From contig NC_092461.1 of assembly GCF_047495875.1 (NCBI RefSeq), forward strand, positions 88,420,931 to 88,484,930: DNA of 64,000 nucleotides. Direction: 5' to 3'. This DNA comes from Pithys albifrons albifrons. Lineage: Eukaryota; Chordata; Aves; Passeriformes; Thamnophilidae. The translations under genes were made by a program, and so were the position numbers. This document shows positions 13,901 to 26,203 of this stretch, in pieces. Below the pieces are notes generated by a model. The model was not told where the DNA came from. It did no database searches and saw only the letters and a program-made list of their open reading frames with translations. The number at the start of each line of letters is the position of its first letter. Position 1 is the stretch's first letter.

Positions 13901-16900
13901 ATGAATGCACACAAAGAAAATACTAAAAAAAATTAAACATGCTGTTAAAGAACATATTCTCTGTTTGACAGTCAACCCTTTAATGCACTGTTTCACTTGA
14001 CTACAATCATTAATGAAACACTTCACTTTTTTCTCACCGTTTCTCAATGGTAAAACCTAATTGAAATCCAAAACAGTGTTCATTGATAAAATGAAAAGAC
14101 ACTAATCAAAGAATTCAATTATTATATCACACAGAATAAATAAACCCCCGAACCACTTCAAATCCTTGCTGTGATTCACTAGCAGAATGGATGTTAAGAA
14201 ACAGCTCTGTTTAGTCTTAACAGCAAGAGTGAAGTTACACACGCATAATTACTGATTTATTAAGGCTTGTTAAAAGCTTCTCCAAGAGGGCACAAACATA
14301 GAGTTCATTTTGACTAAACTCACTAGATGATCCATAAAAGTCACACATTTCTTCATTCTGAACTTTAGGTTAAGGGGAATTTCTAAGACATCACAAGCAC
14401 ATAGGAAGAAGCTTGTTTACAAACCCTTTGCCTTGGTCCTTTCTGTAAATGTATCAACAACTCTGAAAAGAAGTAGTTGAATGAAGAAAGATTAGTGGCA
14501 AGTTTCTCCATCAGTTAAAATGTATAGAAAATATTCTGATTTAAAAGGGTTCTGGATGTCATCTTGGCACTCTGAGTGCAAATAATTTTGTAGGAAGGAA
14601 AAATGAAATTTTTATCTTTAGAATATTCCAAAATGATGGTGTTTTCTGAGCAAGTTTACTTTTTTTGTTTATCTTGATGAAGGAAAAAATACCAGTTGCA
14701 AGAGCTGCCTGAAGAATTTATGACTTACTGTGGTACTTAGAGTGGACAGCTTATTGATCTGAAGAAGAAAGGACCCCTATGCAAAAAAGAATAAGACAGG
14801 AGAGTAGTATACAAAGCACTCATTACATTTTTAGATCCCCAATTCAAAATATTCAGCATTTATTCCCCTTCTATGAGTGAAGACCAATCTAGAACACAGC
14901 AGGCACATCTTTTGTGTAAATTTCCCAGTGCCAGCCACACATCAGAGATGATTAGTGAGGCAGAAATGCCAGCCACCTACTCTGACATCAGAGGTCAGAC
15001 AAAGGAGAGTGCGACAAAACTAAAAAGCATCAACCCTACAATGATGATGTGGCTTATCTGGCATGCCTACTATTCTCATCACTTCTCAGTTTTATTGGCA
15101 TTACCTGCTGTGAGAAGAGTCTCTCTAGAACTGACAGCTTGATTTTGGACTGAGGAAAATATTCACAATATGGTAGGAGTGAATCACAATGCCAACTCCT
15201 GCCTTTCAAGTAGTGAATTGAGCGCACTGCAAAAAGGCAGATAATATTCACCTCACACCTTTCTCAGATGTAGCAAATACTCCAGTTTGCCATCAACCAT
15301 GAAGGTTCAGCCTGCTGCATTAAAAGTATGCATGTTTTGGCCCTCTTTGTGAGAAAAGCAAAGTCTGCAAAACAGATAAGATAAACAGATATCATCCTGG
15401 GAGGCTGAGATTCCATAGAAATTATAAGTTAGGGCTGCTGGTCTGCCAAATACCTTTGCCAGCCAATGAGGCTATCTGATTTTATGCTATGAGAAAACTG
15501 TTTCTCCATTCAGTTGTTGTCCTGCTGTGAAGACCATCTTTTATACATGTGTTGTAAGAGTAATGTGTACATAATTTATAATATTTTGTCCTAGAAGTCC
15601 TTTTCCTGGGTATTTTTTGTCTTTTATGTCCTTTTCCATTAAGATTCAATGACATTGATTCTTGGACATCACAGGGTGGTGTTTTATCAATCATTGTGTC
15701 ATATCTGAGACTTTTTCCTAGGGGGATGATAACCTGGTGTGGAGCTCTGCATTTATTTCCTTTCAAAAAGTTTGAACATATTGGGCCAAATGTCATTCTT
15801 GTGTATAAACCTGAACGGGCTTGTTTGCAGCTCTGCAGGCTCAGGAAACAGTGACACTAAACAGATATTCCAAAGGGCAAAATTAGAGATATCAGACATT
15901 TTAAAACTTAGCAATGATTACAGAAAGGAGAAAGTGAAGGTCATTCCCTCTCAGATATTTTTGTATTTTGGAAGTAAAATGGTCACAACTTTCTGAAAAG
16001 TTCTTTTCTTCTTATCTTTGTAAAATTTGATTCAAGTGAGGTATCAAAAATGGAGTCACCTGAAGTCTCCCTTCACTTTTCCTATTCTTCAAAACACCCA
16101 GCATAAAGGTACTTTATTTGCAAATAGAACTCTAAGTAGAGACCATCAAGCAATAGTTGAAATTCGTCATTAATCCAGCATTTTTCTTAACTCCTTATTC
16201 TTATCAGTTAGATTCCAGTATAAAGCAGTATACAGCCATTTAATCGACATATTTATATAAAGAAATTGCTAATTTCAATATTATTTTGAAGTTACCAGAG
16301 AACAAGATGGAAGGAATTGGCTGGATATTGCATATCTATTTTTAATTAACCCACTGCAGAGGTTATTTAAACTGAGTAAGCCTTTCTTCCTATATATTGT
16401 TGAGCTCAGAGAAACAAGAAGTGCTTTGCACTCTTTGCTGCCTCTGCAGAATTAGTCCATTAGCAAGCACTATTTCTTCATATTGTGCCAACCTCACTGG
16501 TGGTGTTGGTCAAAAATACCCTTTCACCATATGTCTGTGCAGCTGTTTATGAAGGCAAATATTTTCAAATCAGCTCCATTTAAAGAAACTACATTACAAA
16601 TTAGTATCTCATAAGTGTATAATGTGTTTTCTTTTATGTTAATTTATCTGTCTCTGTGTAATAGAGAAAAAATCTAAAATCCTACCTTTCAGCTTCTAAG
16701 ATGCAGTAAGTCACCAGAATGATTTTACATTGTAGTAAGCAGAAGTAGGATCCATAACTCAATTTTACATAAAATATTTATCATATTTCAAAATATCTTG
16801 TTTTGCAGACCTCAGACATATGCCCTCAATTTTATTCTCCTGGCTGAACTTTCCTTTCAAAACTCATCTCTGGAATTATCTGAAAATACTGTGCTCATGA

Positions 16901-18006
16901 TTACCTATTCATTAGTTGTCCTATCACTTCCTTTCTCCATTCTATTTATCAGCCTCAGAATTGCCTTAGGAAGCACATAAACAACATCTAGCATGTGAAA
17001 CATTCATAGAACTTTAACTGTGCCTTTCAAACACCTAATCACACTTCTACTCTAAGGTATGTTTTGAAAATTCAGCTCTTTTCTCCACATTCATAGTGCC
17101 TCAAGTTCTTTAATGCTGCTGTTGAGTGACAGAAGGCTTTATTTGAACTGTAAGCATGAAACACACTGGCATAGGAAGTAAAATTATGTTAATTGCACAT
17201 GCTCAACAAGAACTCCCATAAGAACTCAGTAAAATTGCTTATATTTGCTTATATAAAAGAGAGATGATAGCACGTAAGATTACCGCAAAATATTTAGTAG
17301 GTGGATTTTAAAGGAAATATGATTATACTCTTAAAATATATTATAACAGCAGATAGAATAATTTGTATCTATAATGGTAAGTATCTCACCATGAAACTCC
17401 AATTAATCTCTAATTGTGTAATATTTTTAAACCTCTTAATTTAGCTGTCTTTTTCCTTTGATTAAATTAATTTCAAAGAAGATGGTACTGACATCATAAA
17501 AATAAGAGCACACAGAATAACCATGAGCTATCCTGGTTTTATTACAACACGGAATCCAGAGATTGTTAAGTTGGAATAAATGTCTGACTTGCAGCTTATT
17601 TTCCAAGCACCACTTGTAAGCATCAGTGCTTTTTTACGCTTTTCACTTCTGCGTGTCAGTAGACACTACTAACCCATTGAGAACGTTTTTATGCAGGTTT
17701 CTTTTTTCCAGCATACGTGATTGTGCATTTGCCTGCATACACTACATATTTAATACACCTGCAGAAAAAGACTAAAAAATGAAAATGAATAAAGGTTTTA
17801 AAAGCAAAAAAAGTTAGGAAAATATCAAAGAGCATGTAAGAAAGCGAAATTCAGAACTCAAATAAAATGGAAGGGATTTTGAAGTCACACAGGGAGTTGG
17901 TTATTTCGGAAATGTCTGGAAAAAAATATATTTTTCCTTTAATCTTATCTTCTGAGACAGATAAAGAATTTTGCAGCAGTGAAATAATAGGAATCATAAT
18001 AACTAG
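10954..18006. other. Non-coding stretch, mostly unassigned
   Basis: About 7 kb without a recognisable gene. The only repeat signal is a possible MIR/L2-type relic at 12120-12200. The small open frames (for example 12235-12447 and 15482-15796) show no known domain. Confidence 0.55.
12120..12200 (-). repeat. Possible MIR/L2 relic
   Basis: The order TTCACAACAGCTCTAAAACTG, then CTCAG and GGGAAATGAAGC, resembles the reversed 3' part of MIR and L2 elements (CTCACAACAACCCTGTGAGG, later GATGAGGAAACTGAGGC). It is heavily diverged and could be chance. Confidence 0.35.
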
Positions 18007-18422
18007 TGATGCCAAAGGGGTTTTTGATTTTTGATTTTCACATTTTGTAGATTTTAGGAACACAGTAACTGTAGCAAATGCAGATGTAATGTGCTAATAT
18101 TATGGCAGCCTAAGTTCATTGCTTATACATCCTAACCCTTAGCATTTATCAGTAGCTCAAATTCTCTTAGTTGCTTAATCTCTTTTTCAAGGTACAAGAT
18201 TGGACAACTATCAGAAAGGCCTACAGAACAAGACATAAACACAGGTCAGAGTGACCCAGAACAGAACTGGAAGAGCTCCAAGAGACCTTTGTGTGCCCGA
18301 GGAAGAGGAGAATGAAGAAAGGAGGGTCCCAGTGACCCCAGTCCCAATTCCAGGGGGTGGAACAGGGGTGGGTCTGGGGCTGGACTGAGAAATTTGTAAA
18401 GCAATGATTGGAGGGATCTTAT

Positions 18423-18429
18423 TATAAAA
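18423..18429 (+). promoter_or_regulatory. LTR TATA box (family A copy 1)
   Basis: TATAAAA, with an ATTAAA polyadenylation signal at 18499-18504. The same pair is conserved in the copy at 48.2 kb. Confidence 0.65.
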
Positions 18430-18557
18430 GCCATGGAAACTAGAACTGAGGAGCACATGCATGTCATCATGTATTCCTGTGGGCCGTAGGCCTGTGACAT
18501 TAAAGGACCTTTACTTTTTATCTTACCCTACACTAATGTGGCTCAGAGTCCTGCTTT

Positions 18558-18574
18558 GGGGGGGGGGGGGGGGG
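18558..18574 (+). repeat. G17 homopolymer in LTR U5
   Basis: Seventeen consecutive G. The sister LTR has a shorter, interrupted run at the same place (GGGGGGAAGGG), so the tract has expanded here. Length may be unreliable because long G runs sequence poorly. Confidence 0.85.
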
Positions 18575-18824
18575 CTCTCACAGCAATGCTGGAGCCAGAT
18601 GAAGGAACTTAGTTTGAAAAATCCTTATTCAAGTGTTAAAGATGGCAAAGTTACAGGCAATTGAAATAGAATTTCATAATTCAACACCAATACTATGTAT
18701 AATCTGATTTTAGTTTTTAAAAGCAATTCTGCATAACTCAAAAGATTTTCCCTTGTGCAAGAATTTCTTCTAGTATACAACTGGCACTTGTAATAAACAT
18801 GTAGAACTACTTGTTGTCTCTTTT

Positions 18825-18864
18825 CATCCACAACTTCTCAGACTGCCCAGAGAAGTTGTGGATG
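18825..18864. repeat. Perfect 15-bp foldback at a CR1 5' junction
   Basis: Arm CATCCACAACTTCTC (18825-18839) is the exact reverse complement of GAGAAGTTGTGGATG (18850-18864), with a 10-nt loop. The right arm is ordinary CR1 sequence. The left arm is an inverted copy of it lying just outside the truncated CR1. Confidence 0.9.
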
Positions 18865-19003
18865 CACCATCACTGGAATTATTCAAGGTCAGGTCAAACA
18901 GAGCTTTGAGTAACCTATCTAGTATATATGTTCCTGTTCACAGCAGAGAAAACTGGACTGGGTGATCTGTGAAAGTCCCTTCCAACCCAAACCAGTCTAC
19001 AAG
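18844..19003 (+). mobile_element. 5'-truncated CR1 3' end
   Basis: About 160 bp of CR1 on the plus strand. It begins at the familiar TGCCCAGAGAAGTTGTGGAT, continues through TTCAAGGTCAGGTCAAACAG and GCTTTGAGTAACCT, and ends with GGGTGATCTGTGAAAG and CCCTTCCAACCCAAACC. The usual ATTCTATG repeats after this point are lost. Only the end of ORF2 and the 3' UTR remain. The 5' junction carries the foldback listed separately. Confidence 0.92.
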
Positions 19004-20458
19004 CCTATTTATCTGTGGATCCTTTTAGTTATTTGTGAAAAAGATATATTCCACTCACAGAGTTTCTGGCCAACAGGTATAAACTTCCTGTTCAGTATTG
19101 ACATCTCATGGCAGTGCCCTAATTCACAACAGGGGATTCTTAGCTGTTATGACAATTTTTGTAAATAATCATGATGCCTGCAGTTAGTAAAAGCTCTATA
19201 ATATTTTGTACAATGAAATGATAAAGAAAGTTAAGCAGCAGCTGCATAAAACTCAGCTTTTCTCATTCTGCATAAGAGAACAGAATTTTGGCTTTGGTTT
19301 TAAAAGCTTGAATATTTCATCATGTATTATTGCCCGCAAGTATTTTACAATGTTACTCCTCCTCCATGTCCAATTCTAAATGTAATGTTGAACAAAGATT
19401 ATCACTTGGAAACCTGTTTATTCCTTGATGTGGCCAATAATAATTTAAAATCCACAGAAAAAAAATGATTTTGTGTGCTGTTTTCTTAGCCCTGCTGTCA
19501 CCTCCATACAATTTTATAATTGTGATGCTCCCTCAACAAACCCTCATCACTCCTTATTTTTGTTTACACAGACTATTTTTAAAGTCATTCTTACTTGGAG
19601 ATTTGCCCACCATTATTATCTTTAGCTGTCTTTTAGTAACTGAGGGCATTTTCCATTTCAAACTCCACATGCCAGTTTGAGAACGTTTCTAAAGGATATT
19701 TCAGTTTAACTACCTTTATTTGTATTTCTGAAATGTCCATTTCTTAATTCCTGAGCATTTGTTTCAAGTTAAAACAAATAAACAATAAGAAGAACAAAAC
19801 AAACAGATCTAATTAATTTAACAAATTATGTCAGTTTAAATAAAAACATAAGATAACATTCCCAATTTGGCCAGTATGTCACCTTTATATACAACTCTAG
19901 CTTTAGCTGTGAGGTGGTTTTTTTGGCAAAACAGCAAAACGTTTCTCCACATTTACTGTTGTAGAAGTAGCATCTTTTCTTGTAGTTATGTGAAGGACTC
20001 AAGTGAAACACCAGCCAGCTTCCTTTGAGACAAGTTTCCAGAGAATGCAACTTTTGAGAAAACTTGAAATACCAAGTGTCAGATAATCAATGCTACACTG
20101 GAAAGAGATTCATCAGGGAGATAACATGGCCTAACAAACTGAAGGCTTTATAAATCAATGCAAGAATCCTGCAGTAGACCTGGTAGTGCAAAGGAAATTA
20201 ACAGTTCACCAAATAATGATGTAAAACACTCTAGATGAGACACACTGAGCCAGCAGTCTGGCACACTGCCTGAACCAGGTCAGCCCAACAGCATCTCACT
20301 GGAGGACAGGGAAATGTCAAGTTCAAGGAGCAAATGCTGTGCCAAGAGCTCAATGGCTTCACACAAAAACAGCAAGCAGAGAGACTGCCTCCCCAAGCAA
20401 GTGAAAATATAAGGATGTACATCACCAGCTGGAAGGGAGAAATAGGGCATCTTCACCA
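19004..20458. other. Non-coding, unassigned
   Basis: No gene or known repeat recognised. The segment 20090-20458, directly beside the LTR, is somewhat richer in G+C and purines than the DNA before it and could be old retroviral or other repeat sequence, but I could not match it. Confidence 0.5.
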
Positions 20459-21297
20459 TGGAAGGCTGACCTTGGCTGAGCACTGGGTACCCACCATCCC
20501 ACTTTACCACTCCCTTTCATCAAGTGAATAGGGAGAGAAAATTACAGCAAAAAGCCTTATGGGAATTGCAGTCAGTCACAACATTCTCTCTGCCAGCTCC
20601 TTCCCCCTCCCTGTCTTTCCTAGCTCCACTGTGGGCTCTCTCCCACGGGAAGCAGTGGAACATGAACTTCTCCAACATGAGTCCTTCCCACAGGCTACTC
20701 TAACTGCTCTAGCGTGGGTCTCTTCCACAAGGTTGCAGTCTTCCAGGAACAGATTGCTCCAGCATGAAGTCCTGGACCCTCACAGAGTCACAAGACCTGT
20801 CAGAAAACCTTCTCCAATGTGAGCTTCTCTCTCCATGGGGCCAAAGGTCCAGGCTCCCGTACAGGCTTCCCACAGGGTCACAGCCTCCTTTGAGCATTCA
20901 CCTTCTCCAATATGAGGTCCTCCCTAGGGTGGAGCTGGAACTCTGTTCCACCATAAGCCCACCATAGTCTGCACCACAGGCAGATGGGGAATCTCTGCTC
21001 TGGTACTTGGAGCACCTCTTCCCCTTCTTTCTATTCTGAATCTGGTACCTTCAGGGCTGATTCTCTCACATGTTCTTGCTCCTCTCTGCTGGCTACTATT
21101 TCACTAGCTTTTTATTTTTCTTCTGAAATGCCCAGAGGTGCTTTCAACATCACAGTCAGGCTCAGCCTTGGCCAGTGTCAGGTCAATGCCAGGTGGCATT
21201 GACTTTATCAGACATGGGGCAACCTTCTGGCATCTTCTCACAGAAGCTACCTCTGTATCCCTCCACTACAAAACTCTTACCTCAAAAGCCCAATGCA
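20459..21297 (-). mobile_element. Solo LTR, family B copy 1 (minus)
   Basis: An LTR of about 839 bp of a widespread avian endogenous retrovirus type. The central part has the typical repeated phrase pattern, reversed: GCTCCAGCATGAAGTCC, GTCCTTCCCACAGGCT and CCCACAGGGTCACAGCCTCC. The low-coordinate end reads TGACCTTGGCTGAGCACTGGG, the reversed 3' end of the family. The high-coordinate end (CTTCTCACAGAAGCTACCTC to CCAATGCA) is its reversed 5' end. By comparison with the copy at 53.6 kb it is in minus orientation and lacks the block containing the polyadenylation region. No target-site duplication is visible. Confidence 0.9.
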
Positions 21298-22002
21298 CTT
21301 ATCTAGCTTGCAACTACATCCAAATATAAAAAAATAAGAAATCAATTGGGAAATGTGAAAAGGAAGAATTTTGCTGCTGTTGTCACAGCCATGCAGTAAG
21401 ATATACACTCAAGCTGACATCTAAATTTAAGCTACTCTGAATCAGATTTTCATCATCAGAATTGAATTCTATAATGAAAATTAGTAGATAGTTTCTTTTA
21501 AAATATTCATTATTTTTACACAGCTCTGCTTAATAAGAGCAGTTATTGCTTGACATAGACTAAGCTCTATGTCTCCCTCCTGTGTAGATAATCAATACTG
21601 AACTACTGCACTAAGACTATACACTCCATCTCAACTACTTGTCTAACTAATGGTTAGTTTAGAAAACATGGCAAAACACTCGTTCCACATCTATATCACC
21701 ATACGGGACATAAAATAAGTTCCCATTACCTGGTGAAATATTTAAGACCCTTCTTGTGCAAGCTACTGTCTCCTGTACTAGACTCCTCTAACAGAAACTT
21801 TTTGAAGAAATAATCTACAATGTATTACTTCTGACAGAAGAGATACAGAGAGATTAAAACCTATGGAAAGAGGTGGGGAAAAGGGAGAGGAGGGAGGGAA
21901 AGCTCTACTCTTACGTATTTTTAAATTTAAAAGGTGCAACAGAGAAGGCCAAGGACAGAGAAAACAAATTTGAGAAAACAGATTCTATAAACTCTTCATC
22001 AT

Positions 22003-22062
22003 GTTGTCTCTGTGCAACTTTGGGCAAGTTCTATATCTTCTCCATACCCCTAATTCTTCAAC
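22003..22062 (+). repeat. MIR core relic
   Basis: GTGCAACTTTGGGCAAGTTC followed by TATCTTCTCCATACCCCTAA matches the order of the MIR core and 3' part (GTGTGACCTTGGGCAAGTTA, then CTCTCTGTGCCTCAG). MIR is a tRNA-derived SINE older than the amniotes and survives in birds only as worn fragments. Confidence 0.55.
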
Positions 22063-22935
22063 CTAGAGGCTATCCTCTAATACAAACAATAATTTTTAAA
22101 CTATGGAAAAATATTTCTTCGATACTCAAATGCATTAAATCAAATAACTCTAAATATAAGACAGTATTGACTTCCATAACTAAAAAATTCTAATGCAAAT
22201 GAAGCCACTATTCTCATCTTGCAAAATAAAATACCCTAAAAACACTTCATAAGATGTCTTAATATGCATCAACTTTTGAATAACTATTTTATTAATTATT
22301 ATATTTTAAATCCTGTTCCTGAATTATTTGAGAATTCAGTTTAAATGTAAAGAAAAAAATCTTGTATAAACAATGTGTCCCATCAAAGAAATATATAGCT
22401 ACTCTCTCAGCAAAATATATGCTTTCACATTATTAATTTTAAATGTACACTTTTATTTTTATGTAAACTAAATCTGGTTTTAGTGCATCATAGAAGTAAC
22501 TAATATATGTATTTAGAGTACTAATTAAATGCATGAATTTCCTTTATTGAATCTATATCTACAGAGAAATTACATAACAAATTCAAAAATAATCAACAAT
22601 ATTATAATTATAAATTAAGTTCTTCAGGGATAGCAGCTGGGTTATTTGGTGCACACAGTGTGGAAAGACCACCTGGTAGGTAATGAAGAATGCATTTTTA
22701 AATAACTAACACACTTCAGAAATAGTGGCACTGTGTTCCCCTGCCTTCTCTCTATAATTTCCATATTTAGACATAAATTGTCGGGGTAGGAACCTTAGTG
22801 TTCACTAAAATGTTTTATCATACTTCATAATGAGTATGTTCCCTACTTCTATGTTAAAACATTAAGTAGACATCATGAGGAACTGTACTCAGATGAAAGA
22901 AAGTCTGCCTACCTCAAGGAAGTCATGAAGACCTA

Positions 22936-22988
22936 AGGGTTAAGAGCCAATGACTCTAAAGAGCAACTTCTCAGGTTCAAACTCAGGA
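22936..22988 (+). repeat. MIR tRNA-like head relic
   Basis: GGGTTAAGAGCC, then GACTCTAAAGAGC and CAGGTTCAAACTCAGG follow the MIR head (GTGGTTAAGAGC, GGACTCTGGAGCC, GGGTTCGAATCC). GGTTCAAACTC is a decayed box B. It lies 900 bp downstream of the core relic, in the wrong order for one element, so it is a separate copy. Confidence 0.6.
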
Positions 22989-23654
22989 ATGATGATTTTT
23001 TTTCAGGTTATCCTCATCACAGCTGGTTTACAGATGATCCACTCTGTTCCCCATACATCACACCAGTGCCAACACACTTGCAAAATGAGACAAGTCTTCT
23101 GCAATTTCCAGGGCAAAGCTTTTTAGCCATCTTCATTTCTTCCTTAAATGGACCTCAACTAGTCTCTTTATTGGCCGGCACGTAGATTTCCTTTTTTCAC
23201 TCTATTTTAAATAAAACTCAGGAATTTTAACTTACCTCCTCCTGAATCTCTGAAGTCTTGTGCAGTTGTTATCTGGGTCTATTCATCCTGCACCCCGCTT
23301 TTAAATGATTTCATAAGAGAGTGCAGTGGAGAACCAATGGAAAAGGCTAAAACATAACTAGATTTGTTGCAAATACATTTTGATGTAAAAATCCTGTAAA
23401 GAACACCTGATTCATGAGTAGACACATGGAATCTACTGATCTCAAGATGTCAAACTGAGGAATAGCAAAAATGTCTGTTTTCCGGCTGTTGTCACAAAAC
23501 AGCCTCATGGACAGATCTTAGACTTTCTAATACTGTGTCAAGGCAGAGAACAACTTGAGAGCCTACTTTTTCATTTAAATATACATAAATACCAATAACA
23601 TGCCTGGTATCATTACAAGTCCATTAAGTTCTTTAAAGATGGTTCCCTATTTCA

Positions 23655-23822
23655 AGTTGTCCAAGGAGGTGATGGAGTCATTGTCTCTGGAACTGTTCAA
23701 GAAACGTCTGAATGTGGCACTTGGGGATATGGTTTAGGGGTGATTCTGGTGGTGCTAAGTAGATGGTTGGACTAGATGATCTTGAAAGTTTCTTCCAACC
23801 TTGGTGAATCTGTGACCATGTG
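23655..23822 (+). mobile_element. 5'-truncated CR1 3' end
   Basis: About 165 bp of CR1, plus strand. Landmarks are CAAGGAGGTGATGGAGTCAT, CTCTGGAACTGTTCAAGAAA, GAATGTGGCACTTGGG and the 3' end GGTTGGACTAGATGATCTTG followed by CTTCCAACCTTGGTGA. The wording (AAGAAACGTCTGAATGTGGC) differs from the CR1 at 18.8 kb, so it belongs to a different CR1 subfamily. Confidence 0.92.
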
Positions 23823-25649
23823 ATTTAATACTAAGTATCTAAATAGAACATAATGAAATCAAAGAAAACCCTTTACAGAAATGTACCTGCTACAGTTTTC
23901 ACTGGGGTAATATGTCCTACTGTAAAGAAAATTACAGGAATTTTTAGGTTTTGGGATATAAAAAATCAAGAATGGTTTTCCCTTAGGACAGATGGAGAAA
24001 ACAACAATTCATTTAGAAAGAAAGTTAAAGAAAAAGAAATTAAAAAAAAATAAATTTCACAGCTAGATTTAAAATAAAAATAAATAGAAAGCTTAATAAC
24101 CTAATTTTCAGTCTTAGACATCTACATTAGTATTTTAATTCTGTAATGGTAGATGTACTCACAATGGGACCTTAATTACATGTATCACTTGCTCTTAATT
24201 CCCTTTCATTTTACCCTGCACTTTAAAGAGAGTTAAAGGCTATTACAGAATTCCAGGGAACTGGAGATAGTTCAACAAATGGCAGTAAATTGGATTTTCT
24301 CTCTACAAAGCTGAGATTAATCCAGCTTCATAACAATTACTTTAAGATACTCAACGTGAAGTCCAGTTCCTCAGAGAAATCATTGTTAAAAGTTAACAGC
24401 CTAGATGGCAGGCACAACAGGAAAGTCAGTGACTTAACTGGCTTAACAATTCCAAAATATCTTTAGCATTGTGGTTTACATGCATAGCAAGTGGTCAGAA
24501 AGAAGCTTGCACTGTACTCAAGTGTACTGTTTCCACTCTGCAGAATCAGAGAATCTTTAGCCTCAAGTAGTGTCTATTTTTATTTCTATAAATGCTAAGG
24601 TATTGAAAAGGTAGATACTGAGAGTGGGAAAGAAAATTGTTCCTCTTTTTCTACTTGTAATAATATTTGTGCCTACAGCCAGAGTGAAGGTCAGCATACA
24701 ACCAGGAGATATTTTGTTTGGTGAATCCAGACACACTACATGCTGGGAATGAAAACAAATCCAAATGTTAGGGTGACAAAGTGCATGGGGTAAAAGCATT
24801 GCATTATTCTCAACAGTATGTTGAATTTACTTTCAAAAAAGATACAGTAAAGAGTGATATTTCATTTCCACAGAAAAGAATACAAATACCAAACTGTATA
24901 ACTGGAAAAGTAACTAAAGTAAAAGAGAAAGAAGTGACAAACACAGAATTTTACTTTGTGAGAAGTACTAAATCACTTGAGGGCTTTTGGGAGCCTGAAC
25001 ACTAAAATTGAAAATATTGCTTGAGATACATCAGTTGTGGTGTTACAGGAAATGTACTGCACTTATTCAACCCATGAAATGTCTGATTATCATAATCATT
25101 TTAGACAATACTACAGGTGTGTTTTTTAACTCTGCTACTCCATTTGGAAGTATAAAAGTACCTTGACTTCATTAGTACTTAGATAGAAGACCACTACATG
25201 GGTGAGTTCAGTAAAATTAAGGAACACTGGAAACCTTCTGCCATTTTTTCTCCTTTGTCTCCTTTCTCCTTTTATGAATACCTTAAAACCTAGATGAGTT
25301 AGAAAGACAAGACACTTACCACTTGTCAAAACAAAACGTGGGGTTAGAAAAGTTAGAAGTGGAAGCCCCAGTTTTCTTTTTAAATTACATATTAAGTGGT
25401 TACATTCTGCTTAGCTAAGTTCCTTAGAGTAGTACTTTCAGTTAGATAACCTACTCTGGTTTTTTTGTTCTAAGGCAGAGCTCATAGCAATGACTATAGA
25501 TGAAGAAATACATACATACAGAAGCCATTTTTTCAGTGATCTGTAAATAAAATAGACATATTGTTGCCTAGTTTGATCAATATAAAAATCTCACCTAGAA
25601 TTCTCTGTCTTGAGAAATCATATTAAAAGACTGAAATTCATAGGAGCTG
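23823..25649. other. Non-coding, unassigned
   Basis: AT-rich sequence with no recognisable gene or repeat. Small open frames show no known features. Confidence 0.5.
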
Positions 25650-26163
25650 GTTTACTTTTGCCAGCAGAGGGCTGCAAGAGTGTCTGTGAGAGAAGAGGAA
25701 AGGGGTTGTCCTGTGCCGGATATTACCAGTTCCACAAGAAGACACAGCCAAGGCCACTGATGAAGCCGGTGACACCTCTGGGAAAACACAATGAAGGTCA
25801 AAAAAATTGCCAGAGAGCAGAGTGAAGAGGAAGAAGTATGTGAGAAACAACTCTGAAAGCACCAAGGTTGGAGAAGAAGAAGGGGAAGGAGATGCTCAAA
25901 CACTTCAGGTTTATCTTGAGGGACTGTGGCCCATGAATGCCCATAACAGAGCAGGGGAACAGCATGAGGAGGAAAGAGCAGCAGGAAGGAACTGCCAAAG
26001 ACTGAACACAATGCCCCATTCATAGGTCATGTGTCATAGGTCATTGTCTTCTTCTTAACGCACCAGCTATTTCACCTCAATTTCTATCCCTGTCCTGTAG
26101 AGAGAGGGAGTGGCAAAAAGACTGAGTGATCAGCTCACAGCTGGCCAAAGTCAACCCTCCACA
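25650..26163 (+). mobile_element. Old solo LTR, family B copy 2 (plus)
   Basis: A diverged LTR of the same family as 20459-21297 and 53578-54214. Conserved landmarks in order are GTCTGTGAGAGAAG, CACAGCCAAGGCCACTGATG, ATGTGAGAAACAACTCTGAA, CACCAAGGTTGGAG, GAGCAGGGGAACAGC, and the end GGGAGTGGCAAAAAGAC to CAGCTGGCCAAAGTCAACCC, closing with TCCACA at 26163. Internal deletions shorten it to about 514 bp. The 5' boundary is soft. The longest frame here, a 123-codon minus-strand frame, is a by-product of the purine-rich LTR and not a gene. Confidence 0.75.
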
Positions 26164-26203
26164 GCCTTAAAACTTTTTTTTCAAAATCATTAGTGATTCA
26201 AAG

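Larger units (their letters stand above)
18007..18589 (+). mobile_element. Solo LTR, family A copy 1
   Basis: An LTR of about 583 bp, recognised by a second copy at 48159-48733 with which it shares long stretches. Examples are the start TGATGCCAAAGG and the blocks CAATTCCAGGGGGTGGAACA and AAGCAATGATTGGAGGGATC. Orientation is plus: a TATAAAA box (18423-18429) is followed about 70 bp later by an ATTAAA polyadenylation signal (18499-18504). U5 carries an unbroken run of 17 G (18558-18574). The 3' end is set by alignment to the other copy and is uncertain by about 10 bp. No target-site duplication could be read, and no proviral genes lie next to it. Confidence 0.85.
21298..23654. other. Non-coding, with two MIR-like relics
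   Basis: No gene recognised. Two ancient SINE scraps are listed separately (22003-22062 and 22936-22988). The rest is AT-rich unassigned sequence. Confidence 0.5.

Noticed and set aside
25652..26023. 123-codon minus-strand frame
   Set aside because: It is antisense to an old family B LTR. The hydrophobic composition reflects the purine-rich plus strand.
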